From positions 38,203 through 102,202 of the forward strand of contig JALONG010000023.1 in NCBI GenBank assembly GCA_025455065.1: 64,000 nt of DNA, read 5' to 3'. Both the position numbers and the translations under genes were made by a program. The notes under the pieces were generated by a model that saw nothing but the letters and a program-made list of their open reading frames with translations, searched no databases and was not told where the DNA came from. This document shows positions 17,901-26,710 of this stretch, in pieces. The stretch comes from Candidatus Kapaibacterium sp. GTDB lineage: Bacteria > Bacteroidota > Ignavibacteria > Kapaibacteriales > UBA4661. Within the stretch, counting starts at the first letter, position 1. Every line of letters starts with the position of its first letter.

Positions 17901-19053
17901 TCACCTGATGCCAACTTGCCCCTTTATTTGCTGAACTATACATACCGCAGTTCGTAATAGCAAAAAGTTTGGAAAAATGTACACCCAGTCCGCCAATGCT
18001 GCCTGTAAAATGTTCAAGTCCTCTATTTACCTGAACCCACGTTGCGCCACTGTCTGTGGAACGGAATACTCCGCCGGAAGTTCCGGCAAATATAGTTGTA
18101 CCAGCCCCTGTTATGCTATAAACCACAAGTGGGCTTTCCTCAGATGCTCTCCATGTTACCCCGTTATCTGTTGAACGAACAATATCAAATGTAGAAAATC
18201 TGGTAAATCCCAAAATTGTGTTGCCGAATATGGGAATTGTGCTATTCTCGAATCTAAATGATACTGGTAAATCTATAATTGTTTCTGACCATGTAGTGCC
18301 ATTATCGCTAGAGCGCAAAATCTTATTTCTCATTCCCACAAGAAGTTCAGAGCCTTTCACACCCAAAGCATCAATAGGCTCATTTATTGTGTTACAAATA
18401 GTCCATGTATTCCCGTTATCGGTAGAGCGCATTACAGTAGAGATTTGACTGCCATTAGTGCTTATCCAGCCTGTAAACAAGGCATTTCCTATTTCTACCC
18501 CGGAAAGAAATGACAAGGATGAGGTTGATGATGGCACAGGTAATAATGCCCATCTGTTGCCGTTATCTCGTGAGAAATAGATATTACGGTTGTACGGAAA
18601 AAATATTGAATTACCACTTCGTGATATTGAGCTACTAAAATTCCCCTCCAAAAGCTGCAAAACCTCTGTCCATGTAGTACCCATATCAACTGAGCGTAAT
18701 AAAACACCCTTGGACATACTACCGCTTATATTAGCACGGATAAGCAAAGCATTACCACTTGAGAAAACACGATCAATAAATACATTTTGTGGTAAATTAG
18801 AGCTAACAACCTTATTCCACATATTTCCGTTATTTGTTGAGCTATACAACGACCCACCAGATACGGTAAAAATCGTATTTCCTATTGCTGCTATACTAAA
18901 AATATTTTCTGTGAGGTTTTCTAAGGAAGCGGTTCTCTCCCAGACTAAATCAGGCAACGTTTGGGCATTTGAGTGAACAGTGAAGCATAGCCACAAAGCA
19001 ACAGCCAAACTACAAAATTGAGGAAGAATCTTGCGTACAGGCATTGTTAGCAT
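14992..19053 (-). CDS. Large T9SS-secreted BNR propeller protein with Ig-like repeats
   Basis: 1353 residues. A signal peptide (ending HSNAQ) is followed by about 570 residues of BNR/Asp-box repeats (SADNGNSW, STDGGRSW, STDNGRTW and others), then four choice-of-anchor-D-like Ig repeats that share TLTGQNL- or TVTGTNL-type strands (about 600-1100), a cohesin-like segment, and a C-terminal T9SS sorting domain starting IAPNPSEGAIELRY and ending GRVEIRK. T9SS substrates are exported across the outer membrane and often surface-attached. It follows the second double-OmpA gene by 70 bp, mirroring the pair at 1-3417. ATG 19044 is an alternative start. Function is probably binding or structural; no enzyme motif is visible. 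Confidence 0.85.
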   Translation of the reverse strand: MLTMPVRKILPQFCSLAVALWLCFTVHSNAQTLPDLVWERTASLENLTENIFSIAAIGNTIFTVSGGSLYSSTNNGNMWNKVVSSNLPQNVFIDRVFSSGNALLIRANISGSMSKGVLLRSVDMGTTWTEVLQLLEGNFSSSISRSGNSIFFPYNRNIYFSRDNGNRWALLPVPSSTSSLSFLSGVEIGNALFTGWISTNGSQISTVMRSTDNGNTWTICNTINEPIDALGVKGSELLVGMRNKILRSSDNGTTWSETIIDLPVSFRFENSTIPIFGNTILGFTRFSTFDIVRSTDNGVTWRASEESPLVVYSITGAGTTIFAGTSGGVFRSTDSGATWVQVNRGLEHFTGSIGGLGVHFSKLFAITNCGMYSSANKGASWHQVNTIASNHLGGVMVESNDTLVSIPFKVYRSSDSGVTWLKTPQDYLNLEDWVGARDITADKSNIFAGRRSLYRSTDGGRSWRIARKDIFPFSLALKDGVLFVGTAQGLFRSADNGNSWMESNPILPVSSGVVNKILVKDNMVFALTDRFLFSSANNGASWTRLGSSIPADATTFLFYKDIIFVNTNRGIYSSTDNGRTWKEMNRGIEGILVNSLTIQDSTLFVASGSSVFRAAIPSLIPAPLLVAAPQTFALGTALLNTPGATQSYTLTGQNLTTATVSVTAPQGVEIAISQGGPFSSALTIPVVRGGISQTVFARLRSGTPLSLNTTIQNISGTISASVAVQGMVIAPVIPTFRVNPQQLLFGNVFRNAITTGATFTVTGANLSVPVSITAPLGVLLFNPTTGTWGQTLTISTNSTDIVAQQVSVRLDSSRVGLRGRVGAFGQQAFISVSSGNLSANVEISGNVQEPPMLSVQPTALTFGTARVGNAEPFTLPLQRSYTVTGTNLSETLIITAPDGVLLFDTVSNSWQQTLRFPLSLTPFTANFHTTLQARMDSSQVRNIAATILHRSGTAQASTQASTQATLSVSGAVIPLPLVQVSPQSLTFADVVINTPVQQQQYTIAGTNLPAPVIVNAPEGVLLWNTATASWVQTLTITTNASGSVAQTIAVRLDSSRVRTFSAEAISHSCRHSPSMQIVAEAFVQVRGAVVPLFLPANTETHLEMRLLSPRQPMLIRDTARVQLWLKDIRLTSTPSLSPRIIGQFLRNLRATLRLDTNNMAILGVVSGTGTRARLETAPQVPRTSALTTILIERTDTTSTSNMLLAELLLQATVSATTTNTIRAAEPTAWLESRLNVAPAQVSWQPDFLNVSIRPLFAPRRTTTLAAVIAPNPSEGAIELRYKVEDSGLEKYVPLTLVVSDMAGRVVLSTELGLRKTGEMQQERINLHRLPVGVYQIWIHAPNETINGRVEIRK

Positions 19054-19123
19054 AAAAATTATGAAGAAAAGTATCGGTCAATAGTTTTTACTTGGAAAAA
19101 TATCAACACATTCATTTTTGAAA

Positions 19124-21409
19124 CTACTTCGGTCGAACAGGTGTCCGCACATCCACACGCACAAAGCGATTATAGAAGCGCCCTTCGGGCAGGTCGTTGT
19201 CGTAGAAGACCGATTCTCCTTTGCCTTCCACGCTGCCCGCTTTTGAGAGCGGAAGCCCGATAAGTTGCGAGACCGCTTCAGCGCGTTCATCGGAGAGTTT
19301 GCGGTTTTTCTCAATGTTTCCGCGTGTGTCGGAATACCCGGAAATGTTCACGCTTGCTCCGGGCAAAATTAACGATTTAATGCTTCTCACCGCGCTTTGA
19401 ACGCGCTCATCCACCAGAATTTGCTTCGAGTTCAAATTAAAACAAAATACCCAATACGTCCCAACGCGCACATCCGGCGCATTACGGCGCTTTTTTTCGG
19501 CAAGACTGGTATATTCCAGTGGGAGAGCCTTGACATCACGACCGACAGAAGAAGCATTGTCGCGCCCCGTGAGCGTTATTCGCAAAGAATCAGATTTGGG
19601 TAGAGTGTCGGCATAGAAGCGCTGCATACTTGAACGAATCACACTTGGTACGATGCGCCCTTCGTAGCTTGTGAGCGTTCTCGGAGATTCTATATCAGCT
19701 CCTGCCGGAGGCGCAGAGTCTTCGTCAATGTTCAGAGACCAAGCAGCAAGCCCTTTCGGAGCGGCTATTTCAGGAGTGATTTCCAGCGTAGCAGGCTTGA
19801 CAGTGCGCAGGGTGTACTCATAACGAAGTTCGTTAAAAATTTCCGGCTGCGAGGCTTGCATTTCCACAACACGATTTTCTTCTGCGTCAATGACATCGCT
19901 TAGACCGCGAGCGCCACCGGATTTTGTTGTGATTCTCTCTTCCGCAATTCCCCATGTATCGCGCAAATACGCCTTGATTACTTCGGCACGACGCAAGGGA
20001 AGGGTTTTATTCACGCTCTCTTTCACAACATCGGAAAAGCCCGTCAGAACGAGCTGTGCGGCAGCATACTTTCTCATGCGAAAGCCCACGATATTCAGCA
20101 AATGGTAATACGCATCTAATTCATGGTCTTTGGTAAGCGTAGATTTGATGATTTCTTCCGGTGCAAAATCCTTGCGTTCTTGGGCAGAAAGCCGTTTATA
20201 GCGCATCGGTAATGCAAACGAGCCTTCCTCAAAAAAGACGTAAGGAATCAAAAACCGCGACGACGATGCGAGAAATTCTTCCACCTTGAGCGTCGGATTT
20301 TCTGTGATGCGCCCGTCTGCTTCCACCCCCAAAAGTGATGCAATGCGTACACGAACATCCGTTTGTGCAGTTGTCGGTTTTGTTGTTGTCGGTTTTGTTG
20401 TCGTATCGTTTGTCGGCTTATTATTCGCATTTTCGGTTGTAGAAACAAGTACCGGAGCGAGTTTCGGGGGGTCCGGTGTATCCGCTTTACGTTCAATGTT
20501 CTGCTCAAGCGGCGGGGCAGGTTTTTCGGGAGCAAATTTCAGGGAAATCCCTGCTCGCAGCGTGGACATACGCCATAAAGCAGCCGTATTTGCGCCATTG
20601 GAAGAAGTATTTGGCGGAAGAATGTTGGGGGTGATATTGTTTAATCCGTAGGAATACAATATCTCCGGCGCAAGTAATAGAGCGCCTGACGATGTAAGCG
20701 GAATTTCCCACGCAATTCCGGCTATAAGAGCAGTCGTGATGACTCTACCAAACGATATTCCGGCTATTGGAGCAGGTTCTGTGCCTTCCACCATTTGACG
20801 CAGAGCCTCAGTGATAGGCTGCGATGAAGTAAGGGTGCGGCTTTGCGAACTGGTTTCACGGTACACGGTGCGGAATCCCACACCAGCCATGAGAACAGCG
20901 CGTTTGTCTACAAAACGCCATTGAATGAGCGGCTCGGCGTTCAGAAATAGCGCATCTGTTTGAAAGGTGAAATTGAGATTGCCGTTTGGCACAGGCGAAG
21001 CATCTATCGGATACGCAAGCGAGGATGAAAACGTTGCCGCGAGGGAATGAATGCCAACACGAGTGGCAATACCAAGTGCGTAAGATTCACCTTCCAAAAG
21101 AGGCGCTTCGGCGAGAACGCCGATATTCCACGAAAAGGGATTGCTCACAAGGCGCATCGGAACAAGGTCGTTGAAATAAGGGTCTTGCTGATAGATTGCA
21201 TTCGCTGAACCGAGAAATTGCGCCGTGTGCTGTGACCAGGCTGCCTGACCGAAAAGACCAAAGCGCCACAATGTAGGCGACGATGACGAAGGCAGCGAGG
21301 GAGTCGGTTTCTGCGCAAAGACCAGTGGGGAATAATGCACTATTCCTAAAACCATGAACGCAAAAAAGGAAGGAACGCGCAATGCACGAAAAATGGGCGA
21401 AAGCGCCAT
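19124..21409 (-). CDS. Outer-membrane protein with two OmpA-like domains, paralogue of the 1141-3417 product
   Basis: 761 residues from ATG 21409, chosen because a signal peptide (LALRVPSFFAFMVLGIVHY-like core, ending LVFAQ) follows directly. The layout matches the first copy: predicted N-terminal beta-barrel, Thr/Pro-rich linker (here expanded by TTKPTT repeats near residue 370), OmpA-like domain 1 (GFSDVVKESVNK, RAEVIKAYLRDTW), a middle beta-rich segment, and OmpA-like domain 2 (GYSDTRGN, SDERAEAVSQLIG) ending LPEGRFYNRFVRVDVR. The linker difference and scattered substitutions suggest an old duplication. The neighbouring BNR protein is the probable functional partner. Confidence 0.8.
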   Translation of the reverse strand: MALSPIFRALRVPSFFAFMVLGIVHYSPLVFAQKPTPSLPSSSSPTLWRFGLFGQAAWSQHTAQFLGSANAIYQQDPYFNDLVPMRLVSNPFSWNIGVLAEAPLLEGESYALGIATRVGIHSLAATFSSSLAYPIDASPVPNGNLNFTFQTDALFLNAEPLIQWRFVDKRAVLMAGVGFRTVYRETSSQSRTLTSSQPITEALRQMVEGTEPAPIAGISFGRVITTALIAGIAWEIPLTSSGALLLAPEILYSYGLNNITPNILPPNTSSNGANTAALWRMSTLRAGISLKFAPEKPAPPLEQNIERKADTPDPPKLAPVLVSTTENANNKPTNDTTTKPTTTKPTTAQTDVRVRIASLLGVEADGRITENPTLKVEEFLASSSRFLIPYVFFEEGSFALPMRYKRLSAQERKDFAPEEIIKSTLTKDHELDAYYHLLNIVGFRMRKYAAAQLVLTGFSDVVKESVNKTLPLRRAEVIKAYLRDTWGIAEERITTKSGGARGLSDVIDAEENRVVEMQASQPEIFNELRYEYTLRTVKPATLEITPEIAAPKGLAAWSLNIDEDSAPPAGADIESPRTLTSYEGRIVPSVIRSSMQRFYADTLPKSDSLRITLTGRDNASSVGRDVKALPLEYTSLAEKKRRNAPDVRVGTYWVFCFNLNSKQILVDERVQSAVRSIKSLILPGASVNISGYSDTRGNIEKNRKLSDERAEAVSQLIGLPLSKAGSVEGKGESVFYDNDLPEGRFYNRFVRVDVRTPVRPK

Positions 21410-21481
21410 AACATTCACGAAAAAATGAGAAAGACAGGAGAAATTCAAGCATTTATACTTTCGCCTTTCCTAAACCTATTC

Positions 21482-22294
21482 TTAGTTCTTTACCAAGGTA
21501 TCAAAGGCAGAAATGATGTCCAACAACTGCGTTGGCAAAGTCAATTTCACGTAGTGAACAACCTTTCGCGGCATTTCCTTGTAATATGCCGCCGCTACTG
21601 CACCCGCCATTGAAGCAATCGTATCACTATCACCGCCAATCGAAATGGCAAGTCTAACAGCAGATTCATAATCGGTGCTTTCTAAAAATGCCACGATAGC
21701 TTGCGGCACAGACCCTTTGCAACTCACATCGAAGGTATATGAATCACGTATCCCGTCCAACGTGAAATTCAGGTCGTATTCAATACTCTCATGAATAAAT
21801 GATTTGATTTCTTCTTTTGATTTTCCGTTATATGCCAGAAATACTGCCGATGCTATTGCCTGCGCACCTTTAATGCCGTCGGGATGATTATGCGTTGGCT
21901 CTGCCGATGCTTTGGCAACATCCAAGACCTCTTCAATAGTACGGTATGCAAAACCGATGGGGCTTGCTCGCATAGCAGAGCCGTTGCCGTAGCTATTTGG
22001 TGGGTCGGCTTCGTCGCTTGCAAGCCACGCTTTGAACCCTCTTCCATAACCACGTCCCGGGAAAGCGCGTCCGTACTTTCGTAGTGTCGTGCTAAAATCT
22101 CGTTTATGGAGAAGACAGTCGGCTATTGCTACCGTTAAAACAGTATCGTCTGTATAAAAAAGATTTCTCGGAAGAAGTTCAAAATCGGTGGTTTTGATAT
22201 TCCTTGAGCGCGATTCGTAGATCGAGCCAATAATATCGCCTGCGATTGCCCCAAAGAGCAATGGAAATGAAGACATTGAAGCCATTGTTTGCAT
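21482..22294 (-). CDS. ADP-ribosylglycohydrolase family protein
   Basis: 270 residues with the DraG/ARH fold signature: LFGAIAGDIIGSIYE at the N-terminus, the metal-binding YTDDT near residue 48, and the second metal site GGDSDTIASMAGAV near the C-terminus. These enzymes use a binuclear Mg centre to remove ADP-ribose from proteins or small molecules. GAAGG lies 9 bases before the ATG at 22294. It lies 9 bp after a second, longer ADP-ribosylglycohydrolase gene on the same strand, so the two are probably co-transcribed. The natural substrate is not evident and no ADP-ribosyltransferase is in the window. Confidence 0.85.
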   Translation of the reverse strand: MQTMASMSSFPLLFGAIAGDIIGSIYESRSRNIKTTDFELLPRNLFYTDDTVLTVAIADCLLHKRDFSTTLRKYGRAFPGRGYGRGFKAWLASDEADPPNSYGNGSAMRASPIGFAYRTIEEVLDVAKASAEPTHNHPDGIKGAQAIASAVFLAYNGKSKEEIKSFIHESIEYDLNFTLDGIRDSYTFDVSCKGSVPQAIVAFLESTDYESAVRLAISIGGDSDTIASMAGAVAAAYYKEMPRKVVHYVKLTLPTQLLDIISAFDTLVKN

Positions 22295-22303
22295 TGATAC
22301 CTT

Positions 22304-23437
22304 CTACTGTTGTGGGGTTGGTGCTGCGTGGATCGACGGTAATTCCTCGTTGTATTTTGTTTGCCAAGACTCTTTGTCGGAATATCCGGTAAAGAGGTCT
22401 TCCGCGATACTTCCAATCAGCGCAGAAAGTTCCAATCGTTCTAAGAATTTTTCCGGAATAGCTCTTTCACCGAGCAACAAACCAAGAATCTGACCTGCAA
22501 TAGACCCAGTGCTATCGCTATCCCCACTATGATTTACGGCAAGCGTAATACCGCGCTCAAAATCATCGCCGGCTGCCAATGCACAATAAATCCCAATGGC
22601 AAGTGCTTCTTCGGCTATCCAGCCGCCACCACCGCCAACTGCGGCTACAGTTTCTTCGTTGTGTTCCATTCCTTGTGCGTAGTGCAAAGCAAGATTGACG
22701 GCATTTAACGTTTCTTCGTATCCTCGAACGGAATTGAGCATAAACGTCGAAGTACGATATACAGCCTTGCGCAAGGTAGAGCCTTCCACAAGCAAGGAAA
22801 TAAGCATCGCCAAAAAGCCTGAAGAATAGATACCGGTTTTGTGTCCGTGCGTAATCGCTGCCGACTCGCAACCAATGTGGAATGCTTCTTCCGGTGGGAA
22901 GAGTAATCCTACCGGAGCGACCCGCATCACTCCTCCACAGCCTTTACTGTCATTTGCAGCTTTGTGTCCGAAAGGAGTATCTTCGAGTGCCGACATACAG
23001 GTTCGTCCGGGCGCTCTTCTGGCATACATTTCCGGCACATTCAGCAATCCTGGGTCGGTGTTTCGTTTTTGGAAACTTTGAGCAAGAGGGGATTGTGTAA
23101 GAAACCAGTGTTTATAGGCAGAATGGACATAGCGCCGAATAAAATCACGTTTTTCTGGTTCTGACAGTCCTTCTTTGCGGTGAAGAAATGTAGTAGCTCT
23201 CAGCAGTCCTTCAGCCGTGAAGAGTGTCATTTGCGTATCATCGGTGATAAGTCCGCCTGTTTCCTTGAGATAAGCATCAATGCCATTTTTACCAAAGACG
23301 GTGTGTATTTTTTCGATGCGCATAAATTCCACCGGATGCCCAAGAGCATCTCCGGCTGCACCGCCAAGCAAACAGCCGCGAAAATGGTCGGTTGTGCGCC
23401 GAGAAAGCGTTGTTGTTGCAAAAGTGGGGAGCATCAT
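22304..23437 (-). CDS. ADP-ribosylglycohydrolase family protein
   Basis: 377 residues with FRGCLLGGAAGDALGHPVEF, the metal site ITDDTQMTLFTAEG and the second site NHSGDSDSTGSIAGQ, all standard for this family. A central Cys- and Gly-containing segment (SKGCGGVMRVAPVGLLF) also matches the family. It differs strongly from the shorter enzyme downstream, so this is a pair of distinct family members and not a recent duplication. Such proteins sometimes accompany NAD-dependent toxins or act on NAD metabolites; no partner is visible here. Confidence 0.87.
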   Translation of the reverse strand: MMLPTFATTTLSRRTTDHFRGCLLGGAAGDALGHPVEFMRIEKIHTVFGKNGIDAYLKETGGLITDDTQMTLFTAEGLLRATTFLHRKEGLSEPEKRDFIRRYVHSAYKHWFLTQSPLAQSFQKRNTDPGLLNVPEMYARRAPGRTCMSALEDTPFGHKAANDSKGCGGVMRVAPVGLLFPPEEAFHIGCESAAITHGHKTGIYSSGFLAMLISLLVEGSTLRKAVYRTSTFMLNSVRGYEETLNAVNLALHYAQGMEHNEETVAAVGGGGGWIAEEALAIGIYCALAAGDDFERGITLAVNHSGDSDSTGSIAGQILGLLLGERAIPEKFLERLELSALIGSIAEDLFTGYSDKESWQTKYNEELPSIHAAPTPQQ

Positions 23438-23569
23438 CGTCGTAAGGCAAGTTCTGGTGGAAGTAGCGCTGAAGTACGGGTGGCAAAATAAGAAATTTTT
23501 GAAGGAATACGTCGTATTCTCCGTAATTTTGCTAAAGAATGTATTCCTTTTTCAAGAACTACCTCAATA

Positions 23570-23779
23570 ATGAACAACACCTTTGAAAACTTGTCAGAAT
23601 TGGCATACAAAGACCTTTGCAATCAACTCCACACCGAAGCATATTCCAAAGGAGAAGATTATTACACCGACCCCGCAACGGGCTACATCGTCTTTACACG
23701 GCTTAAACACGAGCGGCGCGGGTATTGCTGTAAATCAGGCTGTCGGCACTGCGCCTACGGCTATGTGAAAGGCAAGTAA
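23570..23779 (+). CDS. DUF5522 family small protein
   Basis: 69 residues with a conserved C-terminal cluster CCKSGCRHCAYGY, the hallmark of DUF5522 proteins, which are common in Bacteroidota. The Cys residues suggest metal binding. ATG follows a short A-rich leader. No operon partner: the next feature is the tRNA on the other strand. Function unknown. Confidence 0.8.
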   Translation: MNNTFENLSELAYKDLCNQLHTEAYSKGEDYYTDPATGYIVFTRLKHERRGYCCKSGCRHCAYGYVKGK

Positions 23780-23827
23780 GGAAAAAGCCGAGAACCCAAG
23801 CCTTATTCACAACAGGACAAAAAAAAA

Positions 23828-23851
23828 CCGATATAGCCGAAGCCATATCAG
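23828..23851 (-). terminator. Rho-independent terminator after the tRNA
   Basis: On the minus strand a 10-bp stem (CTGATATGGC with GCTATATCGG) closed by a TTCG tetraloop is followed by a run of T. It lies about 50 bp downstream of the tRNA end. Confidence 0.75.
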
Positions 23852-23901
23852 TTCTGAGCATCTAGTCGCAACGGTTAGGGGAGAAACTGTTGCTCAACTC
23901 G

Positions 23902-23975
23902 TACCGAAGGAGGGACTTGAACCCCCGACACATGGATTATGATTCCATTGCTCTAACCAGCTGAGCTACTTCGGC
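23902..23975 (-). tRNA. tRNA-Met (CAU anticodon)
   Basis: The minus strand folds as a 74-nt cloverleaf: acceptor GCCGAAG with CTTCGGT (first pair G-U), D-arm GCTC/GAGC, anticodon stem ATGGA/TCCAT with loop ATCATAA (anticodon CAT), T-arm GGGGG/CCCTC with TTCAAGT loop, discriminator A. The acceptor does not start with C-A mismatch as initiator tRNA would. Elongator Met is most likely; a CAU tRNA modified by TilS to read AUA (Ile) cannot be excluded from sequence alone. CCA is not encoded. Confidence 0.88.
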
Positions 23976-24099
23976 GACTGCTTGCCCTACGCAAGCGTAA
24001 GAAAAGCGTCGCGTGATGCAAGACTTCAAATATACGACATTCTTTTTCGCTGTGCAAATTTTTTTGAAACAAAAATGAATATTTTTTACGACTCTCACA

Positions 24100-24139
24100 C
24101 AAAAACTACCAACCAAAAACCACCAACCAAAGACTACTC
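24100..24139. repeat. 14-bp tandem repeat, locus 1
   Basis: CAAAAACTACCAAC is followed by CAAAAACCACCAAC and a third decayed unit. The last unit runs into the 3' end of the bifunctional nuclease gene. The same unit recurs at 31142-31178. Confidence 0.6.
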
Positions 24140-24769
24140 TTGTGTAAGTTCAGCAATTTCATCGCGTAACGTTGCTGCCCGTTCGTAATCTTCCTGTGCG
24201 ATTGCTTTATCTAATTCTAATTTTAACGCTTCCAAACGGGTTTTGGGCTTAGGTGCTTGTTTGGGTTCGCTGCGAGAGGGGAGGGTATCTTCGTCGTCAT
24301 CGCGTGAACCGCGTAAAAGCGTATCTGTTTCATCGTCATCATCGTCGCCCTCTTCGCCTGAAGTGGCATCGGGGATAAATCCCGCTTCGTTGATAACTTC
24401 TTCGCTGACGTAAATAGGTGCTTGAAAGCGCACAGCGAGCGCAATAGCATCGCTGGGGCGAGCATCAATTTCTACGGATGTTGTGTCCAAGATGAGTTGC
24501 GCATAAAACGTTCCGTCGTTCAAATCATTGATAATGACCTCCACAAGTGATGCTCCCAGTGTTTCAATGGCATTTTTCATCAAATCATGCGTCATCGGGC
24601 GCGGTGGTCGGATGCCTTCCATTTCAAGGGCAATCGCTTGTGCTTCAAATGCACCGATAACAATCGGTAAACGGCGTTGTCCGTCGGATTCTTGTAAAAT
24701 AAGTGCGTATGCACCATTGCTGGAAGGGCTGGTGGAAATACCTAAAATTTCGATTTGAATTTTGCTCAC
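24134..24769 (-). CDS. Bifunctional nuclease family protein with UvrB/UvrC motif
   Basis: 211 residues. Residues 1-135 are a BFN (DUF151) domain: IQIEILGISTS at the start, RLPIVIGAFEAQAIALE, RPMTHDLM and ARPSDAIALAVRF. An acidic linker (EEGDDDDDETD) leads to a C-terminal UVR motif (LELDKAIAQEDYERAATLRD), the helix pair through which UvrB and UvrC interact. This fusion is frequent in Bacteroidota and Chlorobi. BFN proteins have reported RNase and DNase activity in plants; the bacterial role is unsettled. Its C-terminus overlaps the 14-bp repeat. Confidence 0.88.
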   Translation of the reverse strand: MSKIQIEILGISTSPSSNGAYALILQESDGQRRLPIVIGAFEAQAIALEMEGIRPPRPMTHDLMKNAIETLGASLVEVIINDLNDGTFYAQLILDTTSVEIDARPSDAIALAVRFQAPIYVSEEVINEAGFIPDATSGEEGDDDDDETDTLLRGSRDDDEDTLPSRSEPKQAPKPKTRLEALKLELDKAIAQEDYERAATLRDEIAELTQE

Positions 24770-25101
24770 GGTAAAACCTCGTGTTGGGGCAAGTTGCGCA
24801 GAACTTGAGAATCAAGGAATGAAGCGGTGTTTGAACGTACTTTGCACACCGCACTTGTCGTCTGATTGTCTTTCGACATTTGACAGCACGAAAATTACGC
24901 AAGATTCTACGATAAACCAAATGCTACGCTAAAGTTTTCTGAAGTTTTCTTTTCTTCAATCCCATCAAAGAGCCGCACAAAATCTACAACAAAAAGTGTG
25001 ATATGGACTTGCGCCAAAAGCTATTGAAGGAGAAATTTCTGCGGAAAACAGGCGCAGATAACTTTGTGGAAATGGGCTGCGCCTATTTTCAACAGAGGGG
25101 A
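24770..25101. other. Intergenic region with one terminator hairpin
   Basis: No gene is supported in these 332 bases. AGGCGCAG (25050-25057) pairs with CTGCGCCT (25077-25084). On the minus strand the stem is followed by GTTTTCC, so it is probably the terminator of the delta-60 gene that ends at 25102. The remainder contains the upstream region of the BFN gene; I see no clear promoter or riboswitch. Confidence 0.5.
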
Positions 25102-26577
25102 TTATCGAGCTACGACGATGCGCTGCACCGTCATTCCGAGCGAACTTGTCATCACCAGCGAGTACGCTCCTGTAGGAACATCGCTAAGGTCAAGCGAGAA
25201 TGATTGAGCGCCGAATTGAATTTCGTTTTGTATGAACGACTTCATTGTTCTACCCAAAACATCGTGTAAAACCAGATTTATAGCGGTAGGTGTAGGAATG
25301 TCATATTGAAAGACAGTGACATTTTGAACAGGGTTTGGACACAGACTCGTTTTGTAAACCTCTACCAATCTCGTAGATACGGATGTTCTTGTACTCAAAC
25401 GTAAAAAGTTCGGAAAATTCTGGTTGTTAAAATTAGAGAATAGTCCGCCAAGCAGCAGCAAACCGTTAGTTTGAACAGCTAATGTAGAAACATCATCATC
25501 TGCGCCTTGACCAACTGCGTCTTGGAAGCGCGTATCAACAGTGCCGTCGGGATTAAGGCGCATCAATCGCCCCGTTTCTTGTCCGTTAAATCGGGAAAAA
25601 TTCCCCGCAAGCAAGATTTTATCATCGTTGAGAACAATAATTGCCCGAACCGCCGAACTTGCCCCGGTGCCGATTGCCCGTGCAAAAGCCGTATCAATAT
25701 CACCTTCGGGCAGAACTCGTACAATATTGCCAATGTTTGTGCCACTTGCCATGCCGCTTAAAAAGCCACCAACAAGGATGCTTCCGTTTCGTTGAACGGT
25801 CATTGCGGAAGCGAAACCGGATACGTTTCTGCGGAAGCTGTTGTCAAGCGTTCCGTTGGCATTTAAGCGGACAATACAACCAACATTTTCACCGTTAAAT
25901 CCCGTGAACCCTCCTGCAACAAGCATTTTGCCGTCGGGCAAAATAGCAATACTGCGAACAACGCCGTTGAAGCCTTGTCCCAGAGCCACATTGAAGGCAG
26001 AATCTAATGTGCCGTCTGTACGCAATCGAGCAAAATTCGGCACTGTAACGCCATTGTAATTGCGGAGTAAGCCGCCAATAATGATGCCGCCGTTAGATTG
26101 AACAGCAATCGCTTCAACGGAACGCTGCATAAATTCTGTGCCTTCAGGTGTGCTAAACGTCGTGTCAATGTCTCCATTTGCTTGCAAACGAATTACGCCG
26201 TGAACATTTGCCCCATTAAAGGCTGCAAATTGCCCTCCTAAAAGCAAGCGCCCGTCCGGCAGTTCCACCATCGCATTCACCCAATTATTAGCCCCAAAAC
26301 CGATACGTGTCTGGAATGAAGTATCTACCAAGCCTTCGGGGGTGTACCGAATAAGGCGACCGACACCGAGACCGCTTGACATCGTAAACGCACCTCCTAT
26401 CAGGATTCTTCCGTCACGTTGGGGGAGAATACTGTTTACTCTATCATTGGGAGGATTACCGAGAAGTCCCATAAAACCTAAATCTACCTGAGCTGAACTG
26501 TTGGAATAGCAAAGAAATACGAATACCAGAAACCCAAGTGTGATACGGTTTACAAGGAACATAGAACGAAAAAACAT
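25102..26577 (-). CDS. T9SS-secreted delta-60 repeat propeller protein
   Basis: 491 residues. The signal peptide (FLVFVFLCYSNSSAQ) is followed by seven or so delta-60 repeats of about 55 residues, each with a DGRILIGGAF- or NGSILVGGFL-type strand and a RLNADGTLDNSF-type turn, which build a propeller-like structure. The final 85 residues are a T9SS sorting domain (CPNPVQNVTVFQYDIP, ending GMTVQRIVVAR). The protein should be exported and anchored at or released from the cell surface. It stands alone between the BFN and DndD-like genes. ATG 26562 is an alternative start. Confidence 0.85.
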   Translation of the reverse strand: MFFRSMFLVNRITLGFLVFVFLCYSNSSAQVDLGFMGLLGNPPNDRVNSILPQRDGRILIGGAFTMSSGLGVGRLIRYTPEGLVDTSFQTRIGFGANNWVNAMVELPDGRLLLGGQFAAFNGANVHGVIRLQANGDIDTTFSTPEGTEFMQRSVEAIAVQSNGGIIIGGLLRNYNGVTVPNFARLRTDGTLDSAFNVALGQGFNGVVRSIAILPDGKMLVAGGFTGFNGENVGCIVRLNANGTLDNSFRRNVSGFASAMTVQRNGSILVGGFLSGMASGTNIGNIVRVLPEGDIDTAFARAIGTGASSAVRAIIVLNDDKILLAGNFSRFNGQETGRLMRLNPDGTVDTRFQDAVGQGADDDVSTLAVQTNGLLLLGGLFSNFNNQNFPNFLRLSTRTSVSTRLVEVYKTSLCPNPVQNVTVFQYDIPTPTAINLVLHDVLGRTMKSFIQNEIQFGAQSFSLDLSDVPTGAYSLVMTSSLGMTVQRIVVAR

Positions 26578-26710
26578 GGTTATTCCCTAAAAATTTGGAA
26601 AAAATATTCTGCTGGAACAATATTGAGAATGGCTGGTATATGTACTGGTACATATACATTGCATAAGACCTGCATAGCTAGAAGGATAGGAACGGAAACA
26701 ATTTCCCAAT

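Noticed and set aside
25003..25203. 66-codon plus-strand gene between BFN and delta-60 genes
   Set aside because: It runs through a terminator hairpin and into the 3' end of the delta-60 gene, and the translation has no recognisable features.
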